The position numbers and the translations under genes are program-made. A stretch of DNA of 64,000 nt from Narthecium ossifragum (taxonomy: Eukaryota > Streptophyta > Magnoliopsida > Dioscoreales > Nartheciaceae). The notes under the pieces are model-generated. The model was not told the origin of the DNA, made no database searches, and saw nothing but the letters and a program-made list of their open reading frames with translations. Location: contig OY986967.1 of NCBI GenBank assembly GCA_963920575.1, positions 17,774,094 to 17,838,093 on the forward strand, read 5' to 3'. Of the stretch, positions 21,394 through 32,699 are shown in pieces. Position 1 is the first letter of the stretch, and each line of letters starts with the position of its first letter.

Positions 21394-23029
21394 ATCGCTG
21401 CAGCGGTACTACCGACCGCTGCCAGCCGATCCGCAGCGGGTCCCGGCATTACGACGGTAGCACGACCGTCGACCACAGACTCCTGCAATAGGAAGCAACC
21501 CCGAAAACGATGATGAACAGTAAACAATATAATATTATATTCCGAAATATAATATTATATTCAAAACACTCAAAAGTTCTCTACTAGAGGCTAATTGATC
21601 TTGTCGATCCGACATCCCAACGACGTCGGATTCAAGATCCAACATATTCATTAGTAGATGTATATACCAGGATCAACATATCCAAAATCTATAATCATCC
21701 AACGGTTGGATTAACAGGAAACAACTAATCAAAACCGTTAATCAAACTAACTTGCTAATTAATTGCTGCAACGCAGCCCTCCAGTAAACAATTCATAAAA
21801 AATCGTACGAAAATTGGAAAATTATGAAATCAGTTGGGTTAGAGAGTAGATTCAAAGATCTACAACTCTTATGCTCATCACAACCCAAGATCATGTACGT
21901 ACCGGCCGAAAAACGCGCCGCAAGCCGACTGTTCTTCAAGAACAGTAAAAACCGGAAAATCTGAGGTTAATCATACATAAAACCTACTAAGATCTCAACT
22001 AAAGATCATAAAACTCATATCAGAAATGATACTAGGCATGAGGAAACCAACAAGACAAAGATCAACAAGATCCAACGGCTAGATTTAAAGAAACCCATTA
22101 AAGAACACAGTAGGTAGAAGAACCTACCTGAAACGCACTTCTTGGCTGATTCCCTGCGAACTGGTCACCAACACAGCTCCAAACCACTTCAAGGATCTTC
22201 CTCTCGTTGCCACGGTTCCAACAAGCCTTGGAACACTCAAAACGGTGGCCGGAAGAGGGAGAACGGTGAAGAAGAAGGAGCTGCCGGAGAAGCAGGGGAA
22301 GAAAACAGAGCCGCGGGAGAAGAGAAAGAAGGAAGATGAAGAGAAGAGAAGAGAAGGAATGAAAAGAAAGGAAAGAAGGGAAAAGGGGGAGGGGAAACCC
22401 GGGAAGGGAGGGGAAAAGGTGAAGGAGGGGAAGGAAAGTCCTCCCCTTCTGACAGGAGAGAGCGACGGCCAACGGCGGCCGTCCTCTCGAAGCAGAAAAG
22501 CCACCGACACCGAGTCCGATCGATCGCTCCAAGGAGCGATCGATCGCTCTCGAAGGAGAAGCCAGTCCGGATCGATCGAACACCAAGTCGGATCGATCCG
22601 AGACAGGCTGGATCGATCCAACACCAAGTCGGATCGATCCGAGAAAGGCTGGATCGATCCAAAACACTTGGATCGATCCGAACGGGTAAAAAAAACCACC
22701 GACTCGCTCACGAGCCCGATCGATCGCTCCCAGGAGCGATCGATCGCTCAAGGTCCGTAAGCTGCCCAAAAGCAAGCTTCCGCGGGCCCGAGCTGGGATC
22801 TTCCGATCCCGGGTCCACCTAATCATTCTAAACAAACACTAACACATACAAGGTCAGTGTGTGCACACGCGGGTGTGAAACAAACCAACCATGCACAATT
22901 TACCAAATTGCTCTTGTGGTCCAAGAAACCATGCGATCCACCGGATCGCGCGCTCGACGCGAAGCAAACCAACGAGCCACGGGCCTGACCCAGCCGGTCG
23001 ACCCAGGAGTAGAGGGACGGGTCCTCACA
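21394..23029 (-). repeat. Solo LTR, U3 side
   Basis: Reverse complement of a long gypsy LTR start: TGTGAGGACCCGTCCCTCTA, GGTAAATTGTGCATGG and CGGGATCGGAAGATCC match the start of the LTR at 30563. A leader-like segment with CTACCTACTGTG lies at about 22105-22125. A 245-codon open frame on the minus strand (22098-22835) runs through the palindrome array and has no recognisable domain. Confidence 0.82.
22518..22745. repeat. GATCGATC array, regular 19-21 bp spacing
   Basis: GATCGATC starts at 22518, 22538, then 22570, 22591, 22611, 22632, 22652, 22671, then 22718, 22738. Spacings inside groups are 20; 21, 20, 21, 20, 19; and 20 bp. This is the most regular array in the window. Confidence 0.92.
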
Positions 23030-23734
23030 ACCTATCCACCAAGCTTACGGGTGCTTGACAACCTTACAATCACTCCAAACTCTATTTTGGATATTTCTCT
23101 CAAAGTCTACATCACACTTGAAGTAGTTTTACAAAGGTATAGCTCACTAATATAGAGATAGAACTTTGCGAGAATATTATTACAATAATCCCTTAGCTCT
23201 CCCTAAGCTCCAGCCAAATTTGCTGCAACTTTTCTTTTATAGCTGAGCTCAAAAGCCCTTCAAATATCCTCCCAACGGCTATTTTCTGCTTCTACAATGG
23301 CTCTTTAACGGCTTTTTTCCTGGCTGGCGGTCGACCGTCGCATCGTCCGTGACATCGTGCGCCAGGTTCCTCTTGAGCCACGGTCGACCGTGACACCGTC
23401 CATCAGGCTCTGTTGTAAAAACCGCTTCTCAGGGTCGATACCTCGTTGGACCGTCGCACCTCCAAGACATGGTCACATAGCCCACGGTCGATCGGTCCAT
23501 CGACCGTAACATCGACCGTCGCCTATTTTTCCATGAACTGCTTCCACGGTCGATCGTTGCATCAACCACCATACCCTACGATCAATCCATGCTTCGTCCG
23601 TTGCATCGACCGTAAGTATAAAAACACAATGGAATATGATTTTAATGCTTTCCAAATTAAGGGATATTAATATAAAACCAATGTTTTATCATCAAACATA
23701 TATTGACATCATCAAAACAATATTAGGACAAACA
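23030..23734 (-). repeat. 5' LTR of copia element, part 2 (LTR 5' end)
   Basis: Resumes after the solo LTR with the second ACCTA copy. Collinear with 6313-7052. It ends ATTAGGACAAACA, so on the minus strand it starts TGTTTGTCC. Confidence 0.88.
23331..23605. repeat. GGTCGACC-type array in copia U3
   Basis: CGGTCGACCGTCGCATCGTCC with TCG cores at 23331, 23343 and 23355 (12-bp steps), then further CGGTCGACCG, CGGTCGATCG and CATCGACCG units. It lies upstream of the minus-strand TATA near 23240. Confidence 0.8.
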
Positions 23735-24705
23735 GGGTAGAGACTAGCATGACGTTTTGACCGAGATTTTGTAGGGTTACCTTAGTAAGTAAGAAATGTT
23801 TTAGATCTCATAGTATTCTACTGACATTTGTGGATTTAACGTAGTTTGTCGATAAGCATACCTTGTATGGTTTGTGTTTCCTTTAAACTGCTTTATTTGC
23901 ATGCTTAGTATAAATGGGTCGAAGGTATGTCCTTTCTTTTCCTTGTGGCTAACCGAGGGAGTCATGCCCCTCGGGAATGTGTAGAATAAATGGGTCGAAT
24001 TTGTGCCCTACTGCTTTAATATAGCCCAACTGATGGCCGGCGTGCGCCAGGGGTAGTAGCGTAAAATACTTGAATTGTTTCTTGAATAGATGTTTGATCT
24101 AGTTGGTTACTTGGCCGGTAGAACTATCGTTGTATTTGCAGATCAGTTATGCTCGGGATAACTGTGGAACCTTAGCCTGTCGAGTGCCGGAGTGCACTGA
24201 AGGCTATTGTATAACGACCTTGTCGACTGTTGTTCTAGAATCAAGTTGGATTCTTTATATTGTCTTAGCTTAATTGTTGAACTCATATGATGATGTGACA
24301 TATAGTGATATCTAGGCTAGATACTTGCATAGGTTCATGCACTGTATTCATTAGAGGCATTTCAGGTTAGGCGTGGGTGATGGGTCAGTTGCCGATCTGA
24401 GGCTCTCGGGTAGCTCGGTTCTAGCTTTAGGGTTGAGGATGGGTACTAAAAATAGGGCGTGATTGTACTAAGTTGGAATCTTGTATTCTTGAGGTTGGTG
24501 CCTAGCTGGCTATAATAATTTTCGATTGATGTGTAGAGGTCACCCAGGGATCCAGTCTCAGTCTCAGTATTTGTGTTAGGGGAAGTTACGTGCCACCATG
24601 TGTCCTACGCCCTTTTGTTACAGTGCTTGGTTGTAGAGAGAGGGATGACTGTCGACAATGGAGGTCACAGAGCACGTGCCTTGTGATACGCCTTGAAAAG
24701 TGTCA
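23735..24705 (+). repeat. Gypsy LTR, second half (continues from 6028)
   Basis: R/U5-side sequence of the long gypsy family: GGCTAACCGAGGGAGTCATG, CCTCGGGAATGTG, GGAACCTTAGCCTGTCGAGTGCCGG and GGGTGATGGGTCAGTTGCCGATC. Truncated near 24705, where an Athila/Tat LTR begins. Confidence 0.6.
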
Positions 24706-26237
24706 TGGTGGTCTTAACAAGAACGCGAAAATTAGAAATTTATAATCCGAATCACTAACTAACTACTTTAGGGGTAGATAGCAATGAGTCCGAGTCGGTT
24801 CACATGGAAAAGAAATATTAAGTCTAATTACCTTGTGTAGTTATGAATCAAAAGTTAGGAAAAGGAAATGATAATTGGTCTTTAAACCACTCTTAACTAG
24901 AATTAAACTAATATGGAATAATAATCTGATGAGAATAAGCTAAGGATTTCTAATCCGTAATAAAGAACTATCTAGGCTTTCTTAGAATAAGAGCAAATCC
25001 ATAGATCATAAATGGTTTCCCAAAGGTTGATAGAAGAATGGCTAGATCTACCTATCACTCAACGAATATCTATCAGAATTCTTCATTGGAATGAGATCAA
25101 CAAAGAATGGATATTTAGTGAATAAGTCAAAGTGGTTCTAGCACTTCGAGGGAGCCAAATCAATAATAATAAGGAATAAATGACAACTTAGGAATATAGG
25201 TTTCAGTGGTTCTAGCACTAAGGTAGTGGTTCTAGCACTCCTATAATCTTAATCTAGGGTTTAGGATTCATAAACATAGATCAATCATAGTTCTAGCATG
25301 AAAGTATCATGAAACAATCCCATCCCTAACCTCTAACATGAACAAGACCTGGATCTAGGGCATAATAGAACAAATCATTCATCCACAATATAAATCAACA
25401 CCAAAAAGATATAGAAATAAAGGATTTATCTATTTAAAACCATCAAAAGAATACATGCTCTGATCCATAAGAAGCCCTAGATAATATCTTTAATACATCA
25501 TAGAAATCCCTAGGGTAGAGCTTAGTTACTCATCTTAAAGAGAAGATCCATCAATGAAAGTTGATGAATTTTTTCCGCCATGGATTCCCCCCAAGAGATT
25601 CTCAAAAGAAAAGTTTAAAAGAAGAAAAAGAAAACTGAGAGAAACTTTCCCAGCCAAAAGAAGAAAAAGACGCCCCCAAAAACCCTAGAAAACTTCCAAT
25701 TTATAGCCTGGTAAACATCCTTAACTCGGATTAGATCTGGGCATTTGATTTTCTTCACGGATAATGGAATGATTGATCTTCATAGGGTGAAGATCGATCA
25801 GTTAGTTTGTTATTGCTGGCTGCATCCCGTAAAGGATCGGTCATCTTCCTAGACGATGATCGATCATTTTCTTGTATGATGGGTCACGCCCCGTGGGTGA
25901 TCGAGCATTCCATGAAGGAAGATCGATCTCTTCAAATCTTGTTCTCTGTCACTGTTGACGTACATAAATGATCGATCCTTTCATGCTTGATGATCGATCC
26001 CTTGATGTTGTGCTCTCTGTCAGGTTAATGCATATAAACGATCAATCTTCTCATGCTGTGATGATCGATCATTTATGCTGAAATTGCCCTAATGCGCTCA
26101 TTTTAGCTCCAAACATGATCTAACTCTTATTAAGGTCTTTTGTACCTGAAATAGGTTAAAAATAATTAGTGAAGCATTGCTCAGAGACTAACAAAGCCAA
26201 TTACAAGGGTGATTTGTGTACTTTTCAAGTTTTATCA
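24706..26237 (-). repeat. Athila/Tat 3' LTR of the disrupted element
   Basis: On the minus strand it starts TGATAAAACTTG next to the PPT-like AGTTGAGGGGTG (26238-26250). It ends near TGGTGGTCTTAAC at 24705-24710. A minus-strand TATA (TATAAAT) lies at about 25699-25705, with a leader holding many splice- and poly(A)-like signals below it. The exact outer end is uncertain by a few bases. Confidence 0.7.
25771..26070. repeat. Five GATCGATC pairs, 21-23 bp within each pair
   Basis: Start positions of GATCGATC or a one- or two-mismatch variant: 25771/25792, 25835/25858, 25899/25921, 25970/25992 and 26040/26063. Pair spacings are 21, 23, 22, 22 and 23 bp. Pairs are 41-49 bp apart. The nearest unit is about 65 bp upstream of the minus-strand TATA. 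Confidence 0.92.
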
Positions 26238-27700
26238 CACCCCTCAACTTGATCTTTGCTAGTCTTCGAGCAAAGTAAAGGATAAAAATAAATCTAACTA
26301 GCCACTTTCGTAGGTCTCACGATTGCACTTATCATATGCAACAAGCCTTTAAACCCCGGGGTTAACCCAGTAGAGGAGTTATAGTCTCCTGAGAGTTTTC
26401 AGGGATGACACCCACAAACATTTATACATTCCCTTAAATATGCTATTAGAAATCCATAATAATATTCATCAACTTTAATGCATGACATAGAAATACTATG
26501 CATGAATAAACCCTTCAACTCATAGTCACATAAAGATATAGCAAACCAAACATGCCATAACATATTTATAATACTTTAGCATACTTACTCATGATTAAAA
26601 ATAACTTTGACACTCTTGTGTGTGAATAGAGTTTCACATGTTTCAGAGTATCAATTATATCTAAACACTTCAACTATTCAAAATCACAATCCTATTCAAG
26701 CACATATCTTCCACTTACCACTTAACAATCTTTGTTTTTATTCCTTCTTTTTTTAACTTCTCGGGGGATTCAACTGTTTTACGTGACCACCATGCTGATT
26801 AGGCACACTGCCCGGTTACTAAGTTGAAAATCCTTTCCTTTTATAAAGAACTTTGCATTGGCAGGCAATTCAACCGTTTTATGTGAACACCACGCTGGTT
26901 AGGCACACTGCCCGATTACTAAGTTGAAAATTCTTTTTTTTGCATATTCAGATAATTGCATGTGTTCATGTATTTTCTGTGACATGACATAAAATTGAAA
27001 ATCCATCATAGTATCATGCTTAGAATCTAATATAAACTCTTTAACATGTGAAAATGAACATGTGCATTAGGATATGTCAAGCTACCCTTAAATCATGGTA
27101 AAAGTGTTAAAGTATAGAAATAATGTCATGCATAGCAAACATTTACTATCCCTTATACGGCATACAAGTATCAGAATAATTCATAAAATAAATTTCTAAA
27201 ACATGCATCTTTATCAATAAATCTCATAATTTCATCCTTTTGCCATATTTTAAGGGATGTATAATATGTGGTCATTTAAAAACTTAAGCATGAAATTTAT
27301 GAATGCTACCCCTCAATTTAAGCGGGATTGTGCTCAAGCACGGATGTAGGGTGAGAGAGAGATAACCTGATGATGCTTCTAATGAAACAGTAACGTTGGT
27401 GATAGTGAAAACCGTATTTGCTGAGCAAGGTTAAGCGTGAAAACCATGTACATTCGTGATGTCGTAATGCATCGCAGCAATATGCATACCATAACAGAGA
27501 GACCCTGGAAAATAGCAAAGGGAATACCCCATGATTGCAAAGAAGGAACGAATAGAATATACATGCAAAATTAGAGAATAATTGGGTAGCATCTCCTCTA
27601 TTTATTCAAGCACAAGGGCTACAAAATTTCCATTGACCTCTGCTGTATGTAGAAACAACCTGTACTCCAACAAAAGAAATAAGGGTTATTAACATACGTA
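26238..27700 (-). other. Athila/Tat 3' non-coding region
   Basis: Lies between polyprotein and 3' LTR. It is collinear with 41143-42300 and 47499-48620, so it belongs to a shared family backbone. It begins (minus strand end) with the PPT, then the CACTTTCGTAGGTCTCACGATTGC and GTTATAGTCTCCTGAGAGTTTTCAGGGATGACACC blocks (split here for length), both shared by all three elements. No coding region is recognised. Confidence 0.7.
26766..26936 (-). repeat. Conserved duplicated 3'-UTR motif
   Basis: Two copies, about 67 bp each, of TTCAACTGTTTTACG then GAACACCACGCTGGTTAGGC then ACTGCCCGGTTACTAAGTTG. The outer TTCAAC and GTTGAA are complementary, so each copy can close as a stem. Also found at 41806-41871 (one copy) and at 48036-48103 and 48127-48193. 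Confidence 0.75.
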
Positions 27701-27705
27701 CCCCT

Positions 27706-28025
27706 AAAAACTTGCTAAATAACATATATACCCCTACATTCTTTCATATTACATATATACCCTTACAAACATCAAAAAAATCCAAACCATACCCCTCCGT
27801 CCTCACACCGTTAAAAATGCCTTATAAAATGACCATTTTGCCCCTTATTCATGTTTATTAGGATTCAACTCATAAGGGTATGATAAGGGCAAAATGGTCA
27901 TTTTATAGGGCGTTTTTAACGGTGTGAGGACGGAGGGGTATGGTTTGGATTTTTTTGATGTTTGTAAGGGTATATATGTAATATGAAAGAATGTAGGGGT
28001 ACATTTGTAATTTAAAAAGTTTTGG
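27706..28025. mobile_element. Fold-back MITE, near-perfect long inverted repeat
   Basis: Left arm 27706-27846 and right arm about 27880-28025 are near-exact reverse complements over about 135 bp. For example CATATATACCCCTACATTC pairs with GAATGTAGGGGTACATTTG, and TACCCCTCCGTCCTCACACC pairs with GGTGTGAGGACGGAGGGGTA. A short spacer contains TTATTCATGTTTATTAGGATTC. No ORF. The superfamily and target duplication could not be settled by eye. It is inserted in the Athila/Tat 3' region. Confidence 0.85.
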
Positions 28026-28156
28026 AAGATTCAAAAGTAATTATCGGACAAATGGAAAAGAAAAGGAAATGAAAATAAAACCTAAAGCAACCCTAAATCC
28101 TAAAGCGTTATGCATCCTTTAAACACATCCTAAGCTAACAAAGGCAGCCCAACTCC

Positions 28157-29234
28157 TCAATCCTCGTCAATCTCATCCTCACTATCTTCGTCCACAGAAT
28201 CAACTTTCCAGGAGGGAGAGAATGAAGAACTGTCGGAGTCATAGTCGCTGGCCACAAGAGTTGTCGGGCGGTCTAGATCATCGGACACGTATGGTGACTC
28301 CGCAGGCGATAGGAGTGCGGGATCAATGAGGGATCGTGGTGGCACGACAATCGTGGAACCGCCAGGACTCTAGAATCAAACCCATGGATCATCAAGTTGT
28401 GGGTCATGCTGAATGTCATGGACGACACGAGCAAGCAGATCTGCAGGTAGTAATGGCCGGTAGAATTCAACACCGGAAGGGTGGACTTTGACTGGACCCG
28501 AGGAGGGAAACATAATACTGTCGGTGGGGATGGTGGTGCCAAAGAGTCAGCCGTGCTTACCGAATCAGCATCACTAGAGAACCAAGATGTTTGCGACACT
28601 GGAGATCCTGGTTTGAAATCAGATCGTGGGGAACCGGGAGGACTGCCTGCAGATGGACAGGATGACGGGCTAGAGCGAGACATCTCGGAAGTAAATATGA
28701 AGAAACAACGTGGGTATGGACGGATGAGCAAGATCAGAAGCTCTATTGCATCGTCGACGTCAATGACGAGACCGCTGAGGAGAAGCCGGTTGGCGATGAT
28801 CGATGGGGGCAAGTCATGAAACAATGAAGAGTTGGGAAGGGGGTTGACGGTGATTAAATATAGGAGCTTGAAAATTGAGTTGAAGTGGGACTACCCTAAC
28901 TAAACGAGATCAATTCAAAAACTAAGAAAAGAATATGAATAGAGTTGGACAGGGACTAGAGCATTGGATGATGGAGACGGAGTTGGAGTTGGACGGGTTG
29001 AAGAAAGGGTTGTCGATGCTGCTGGAGGTGGGCTTGTCGAAGGTCCGGAAGGCGATGGTGCTTGCCTGATCGGAGTAGCGAGCGGCGGTCGGGTGGAGGC
29101 CTTCCCCTTGCTGACGGGATCCCTGTTGGCGGCAACCTTCTTGTGGCCCATTGTGTGGGGATGTAGGGAGGGTAAGGTGGAAGTGGATTGCCAGTAGAGT
29201 TGAACTTTGGCCAGCAGCCCTCGTCGGATAACAC
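28157..29234 (-). other. Pro/Ser-rich open frames in Athila/Tat 3' region
   Basis: Overlapping minus-strand frames (28273-28824, 28915-29151, 28956-29234) encode low-complexity Pro/Ser/Arg-rich peptides such as SPSSCPSAGSPPGSPRSD. Similar C-rich stretches occur at the same relative place in the two related elements (43247-43951, 49322-49873). No known domain is seen. They may be remnants of an extra ORF or just GC-rich non-coding sequence. Confidence 0.35.
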
Positions 29235-29738
29235 CGCGGTGATGGGATATGAGGGAAATGTGGAAGATTAAGGGGTGATTGAGGGAGGAGTAGAACCAGA
29301 CGGTGGTCGCGAATGGGAAAAGGAGTCGGACGAGAGGTGATCGGGCCGAAGGAGGTGGTGGCGCACGGGTCGGAGGTGCTGAAGAAGAGAGGCGGTGGGG
29401 TGCAGCGGAGAGAAAGGGAACAAGTGATCGATCTTAGGGCATAAAGTGTGAGGACCTGTTCCTCTACTCCTGGGTCAACCGTCTAGGTCCGGCCCATGGC
29501 TCGTTGTGGACCGCAACGGCAATTTGGTAAATTCCGCCTTGTCGGTTTGTTTCACAGCAGCGTTGTGCACACACGGCCTTGGATTGTGTGTTTGATTAGA
29601 TTCTTGTACGCGTTCTCGATCGAAAGATCAGAGCTCGATCGGGGAAGATCAAATCGGACGGTCGAGATTAGATCTCGTAGCTTGCTGAATCACCCTGACC
29701 CAGTCACCGTCCCTGTAACAGGTCAGTTCACGACCCGC

Positions 29739-29746
29739 TATAAATA
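29739..29746 (+). promoter_or_regulatory. TATA box of solo LTR
   Basis: TATAAATA in CCCGCTATAAATACCCCC, 293 bp into the LTR, followed by a C/T-rich stretch typical of a start region. Confidence 0.75.
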
Positions 29747-30339
29747 CCCCCTCTCCTCCTCCTTTCTTTTCTTTTCCTTCCACTGTTTCCCACGACCCTT
29801 CTTCTCCTTTCTTCTCCTTCATTCTTCCCATCGTGAGTGAGACCTTAAGAGAGAGAGCTCCGGCAGCTTCTCCGACGAGCTTGGAGGTTCTCCACGACGA
29901 GGAGGAAGCCATCTTTCCAGTGGTTTAGCGGCTGGTTTAGCGTAGAATGGTAGGTTTCTACACTTCAACCTTGTTTACATGTTCTAGGATGGTTAGATAT
30001 TTGATTTGGTTGTTTTTTTGTTCTAGATGAATTGTTTTAACTTGCTTAAGATCTGATTTATGTTTGGATGGTCTTTGCTTTGATTTAAATTGGATTTAAG
30101 CAAGTTTTCCTTCAGATAATTTTGGATTTCTGTTCTTCCCAGAAACTGCATGTTCGAGCCCATTTTTTCGGCACTTTATATACATTATCTCAACTGGTCT
30201 TCAACATAAAAGTTGTATCTCTATGAGTCTACTTTCAAACCCAATTGATTTTACATTTTTCTGATGTTTCTACAACTTTTGGTGAATGTTATTCCAAACT
30301 GTGGCAGAACAGAGTTTTCCCGAATAACACCTCACGGAT

Positions 30340-30480
30340 CAACCACCAGACTCCACGGTCGACCGCCGTGGTCTCCGTGGTTAACCGTGAGCGTTAAAAT
30401 CACCATAATAACACCTCATGGTCGATCCGTTGATCGACTGTCAACCTCCACTTCTCCACGGTCGACTGTGACATCGACCG
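30340..30480. repeat. GGTCGACC-type array in solo LTR
   Basis: CACGGTCGACCGCCGTGG, CATGGTCGATCCGTTGATCG and CACGGTCGACTGTGACATCG units, 890-1035 bp into the LTR. The nested sister LTR carries GATCGATC units at the same offset. Confidence 0.8.
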
Positions 30481-30844
30481 CCAGCCTTGAATAGGGTTTT
30501 TTCATGGTTCTGTCATCGAATTTCTTTCATGATAGATAGCCAATGGTGTTAGGAATCTTGCATGTGAGGACCTGTCCCTCTACTCCTGGGTCGATTGGCT
30601 GGGTCGGGCCCGTGGCTCGTTTGCTTGTTTCGCGTCGAGCGTGCGATCCGGTGGATCGCATTGTTTCTTGGACCGCAAGGGCAATTTGGTAAATTGTGCC
30701 TTGTCGGTTTGTTTTACACCTGCGTGTGCACACACTGACCGTGTTGGTGATAATGTTTGTTTAGAACGGTTAGATGGACCCGGGATCGAAAGATCCGGAC
30801 TTGAGCTTGTGTTCTGGCCCAAGTTTAGGTTCCTGCACCTAGAT

Positions 30845-30977
30845 GATCGATCATTCATTGCTAGAAGGATCGATCATTTAGTGATGATCGATCATTCATC
30901 GCTGGAAGGATCGATCATTTGGTGCTGGGAGTTGCGATCGTCATGAAGGATCGATCATTCCTCCTGGATGATCGATC
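30845..30977. repeat. GATCGATC array upstream of TATA
   Basis: Six exact GATCGATC units start at 30845, 30868, 30886, 30909, 30949 and 30970 (spacings 23, 18, 23, 40, 21). The last ends 24 bp before the TATA box. Confidence 0.93.
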
Positions 30978-31000
30978 ATTCATAAGTCGGTTCGTTCGTC

Positions 31001-31007
31001 TATAAAA
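31001..31007 (+). promoter_or_regulatory. TATA box of nested solo LTR
   Basis: TATAAAA in TTCGTCTATAAAACGAACG. Confidence 0.75.
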
Positions 31008-31350
31008 CGAACGCGATCTTCTTCTTTCAATCCTTTTGAAATCCACCATCCTTGAGCTCAGTTCTGGCCGGATTTGGAGGAGATTGAGGGCGATCGTCGA
31101 CTTGGCAGGTGGGATTGAAGCTGCGCTAGTTTAGGTAGGGATTCTACCTACTTTCTTTTCGGTTTTGTGAGGTTTTGAGTTTGGTTGTGTTTGGTTTGAG
31201 TAGATCTTGCTGCATGCTCGTTGGTTTGTAGTAGAAATACCGGTTTTGGATTCTTGGTCGTTCGTACTACCAGATCTCAAGGTTTTGTGGGATGTGGTAG
31301 AGTTTTCCGATGGTATTTTGTCGCCGTCCGGTCGCCGGAGAACCCAACAT

Positions 31351-31585
31351 GATCGATCATTCTTGAGGAATGATCGATCATTCTGGGTTGGTCATGTTTA
31401 GCCCGGGAAGAATCGATTATCTGGTTGGAGATGATCGATCGTGCCCCTTGGCTGACATGGGCGAGGTCCTTGGTTACGAAGGTGATCGATTTTCCCTGGA
31501 GGGAAGATCGATCCTTTGTAGCTTGACAAGGACTGAGCGTTCCCATCACGAGTGTGATCGATCATCCCCCTAGAAATGGTTGATC
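31351..31585. repeat. Second GATCGATC array, paired units
   Basis: Pairs start at 31351/31372, 31410/31433, 31484/31506 and 31556/31578 (one- or two-mismatch variants included). Spacings are 21, 23, 22 and 22 bp. It lies downstream of the TATA box, so it would be transcribed. Confidence 0.9.
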
Positions 31586-32699
31586 CTTCGTGTGGCAGGG
31601 AGGTGTTTTCAATAGCTTTTGCCCACGGGGCATCACATATGCTATTTTCTTTACTGCTTTATAAACTGGTACATATTTTTGAGCATGTTTGCCCCATAAT
31701 GAGGGGTAGTGGTGAACCGAGAGAGTGACGACTCCCGGGATGTTTAGATAGCATGTTGTACTGCTAGTCTTCTTTGTCGGGGTTGCTTCCCGTAACATTT
31801 TTACTGTTCATCACCCCGGGCAGACAGGGTGCCGAGCCCAGACCGTGTTTCCTTAATCGTCACATATGTTGCATGCTTATCTGCTTTCCTGCGTATGTGC
31901 AACTAATGCATCTGGTTGTGCAGTAGTTGCATAAGGTTAGATCGCCGTCCCAAGTTTGAATAGTTGTGTTCAGTCGATTTCGATGATAAGACGATGACTC
32001 GAACCCCTGTTGATTGATGATTGTAGAGGTCGTGTCGGCCTCGAGCCGGGTGCTGAGGTGTAGGCTGTGCCCGGTGATCTATGACTTTTGAGTAGAGGGT
32101 GTGCCTACTCAGCTGTGCCATTTCTTGCCGACAGTGATGGTTTCCTGCTTGTGAGTCTGCACTGCTGGTTTTCTGCGTTCAGGGATACTTGGTTGGGTTA
32201 TGGGGCCCTGTATACACCCAGGCCTTGCTAGAGGGTGACACTGTTGTGTTTCCCTTTCCTTCTATGTGTCGTAGTGTAGTTTCCCTGCTGAGCTTAGTGC
32301 TCATTCCTACCCGGGCTGCGTTTTGCAGGTGAAGGCGTTAGCTCCTCTTTAGTGGCCCCTACCGGGCAGTTGGTTGGCGGTGCGGCGGCGCCTGGCAGAG
32401 TCTGAGGAGTGGTGATCTGTTTTTCCCAAAACCCTTGTACAGTTAGCCTCATACGGGAGAGAATATATGTTTGTACTTGATTTTTCCCTCTTCGAGGTTC
32501 TGTATATTAAACTTTGGGATTTGATATCTTCAGCTTGAGGCTTCTTAAATCTTTTTTTTTTGTAATTGAGGGTTTTTGATGAATTGTTTAAGGAGACTAT
32601 TAGGTTAGAGGGAACCTTCGTCAAAACGTTTCCCTGGTTTGTTAGGTTTCGGTTCGCGTCGCCCGGCCCGGTTGGGCTTTCATGGGTCGGGGCGCGACA

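Larger units (their letters stand above)
9134..23029 (-). mobile_element. Solo LTR (long gypsy family) split by CACTA
   Basis: Starts TGTAACGTCCC and ends GGGTCCTCACA, so on the minus strand it reads TGTGAGGACCC to ACA, like the LTRs at 29447 and 30563. It is flanked by a perfect 5-bp duplication ACCTA (9129-9133 and 23030-23034). The intact sister LTR at 6312-6325 shows the unfilled site with a single ACCTA. Without the CACTA insertion it is about 2.6 kb of LTR with no internal domain. A solo LTR formed by LTR-LTR recombination is the simplest reading. Confidence 0.9.
6029..23734 (-). mobile_element. Ty1/copia retrotransposon, gag-only, nested host
   Basis: Two LTRs in direct orientation (6029-7052 and 8846-9133 plus 23030-23734) flank a short internal domain. 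Flanks are GGGTG (6024-6028) and GGGTA (23735-23739), a 4/5 target duplication. The element reads on the minus strand. The PBS lies next to the right-hand LTR and the polypurine tract AAAAAGGGGGAGAT next to the left-hand one; that tract and TGTTAGTCC start are typical of plant copia elements. The internal domain is only about 1.8 kb and holds gag but no protease, integrase or RT, so it depends on another copy for movement. A solo LTR carrying a CACTA transposon is inserted in its 5' LTR. Confidence 0.88.
30563..32699 (+). mobile_element. Nested solo LTR, 2,137 bp
   Basis: Starts TGTGAGGACCTGTCCC and ends GGGTCGGGGCGCGACA. Flanks are TTGCA (30558-30562) and ATGCA (32700-32704), a 4/5 duplication. 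Downstream sequence (CGGGGTTGCTTCCC at about 32731) continues the outer LTR and is paralogous to 31775 of this one. LTR only, no internal domain. It is the clearest full-length copy of the family here. Confidence 0.9.

Noticed and set aside
22518..22745. CRISPR-like array
   Set aside because: The repeat unit is an 8-bp palindrome with 12-13 bp spacers inside a plant LTR. There are no 25-35 bp repeats and no cas genes.
22098..22835. 245-codon minus-strand frame in the solo LTR
   Set aside because: It runs through LTR U3 sequence and the palindrome array, has biased composition and no family motif, and three frames are open in the same GC-rich stretch.
28481..28819. Plus-strand 112-codon frame
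   Set aside because: Antisense to an equally low-complexity minus-strand frame in the Athila/Tat 3' region; no recognisable domain.
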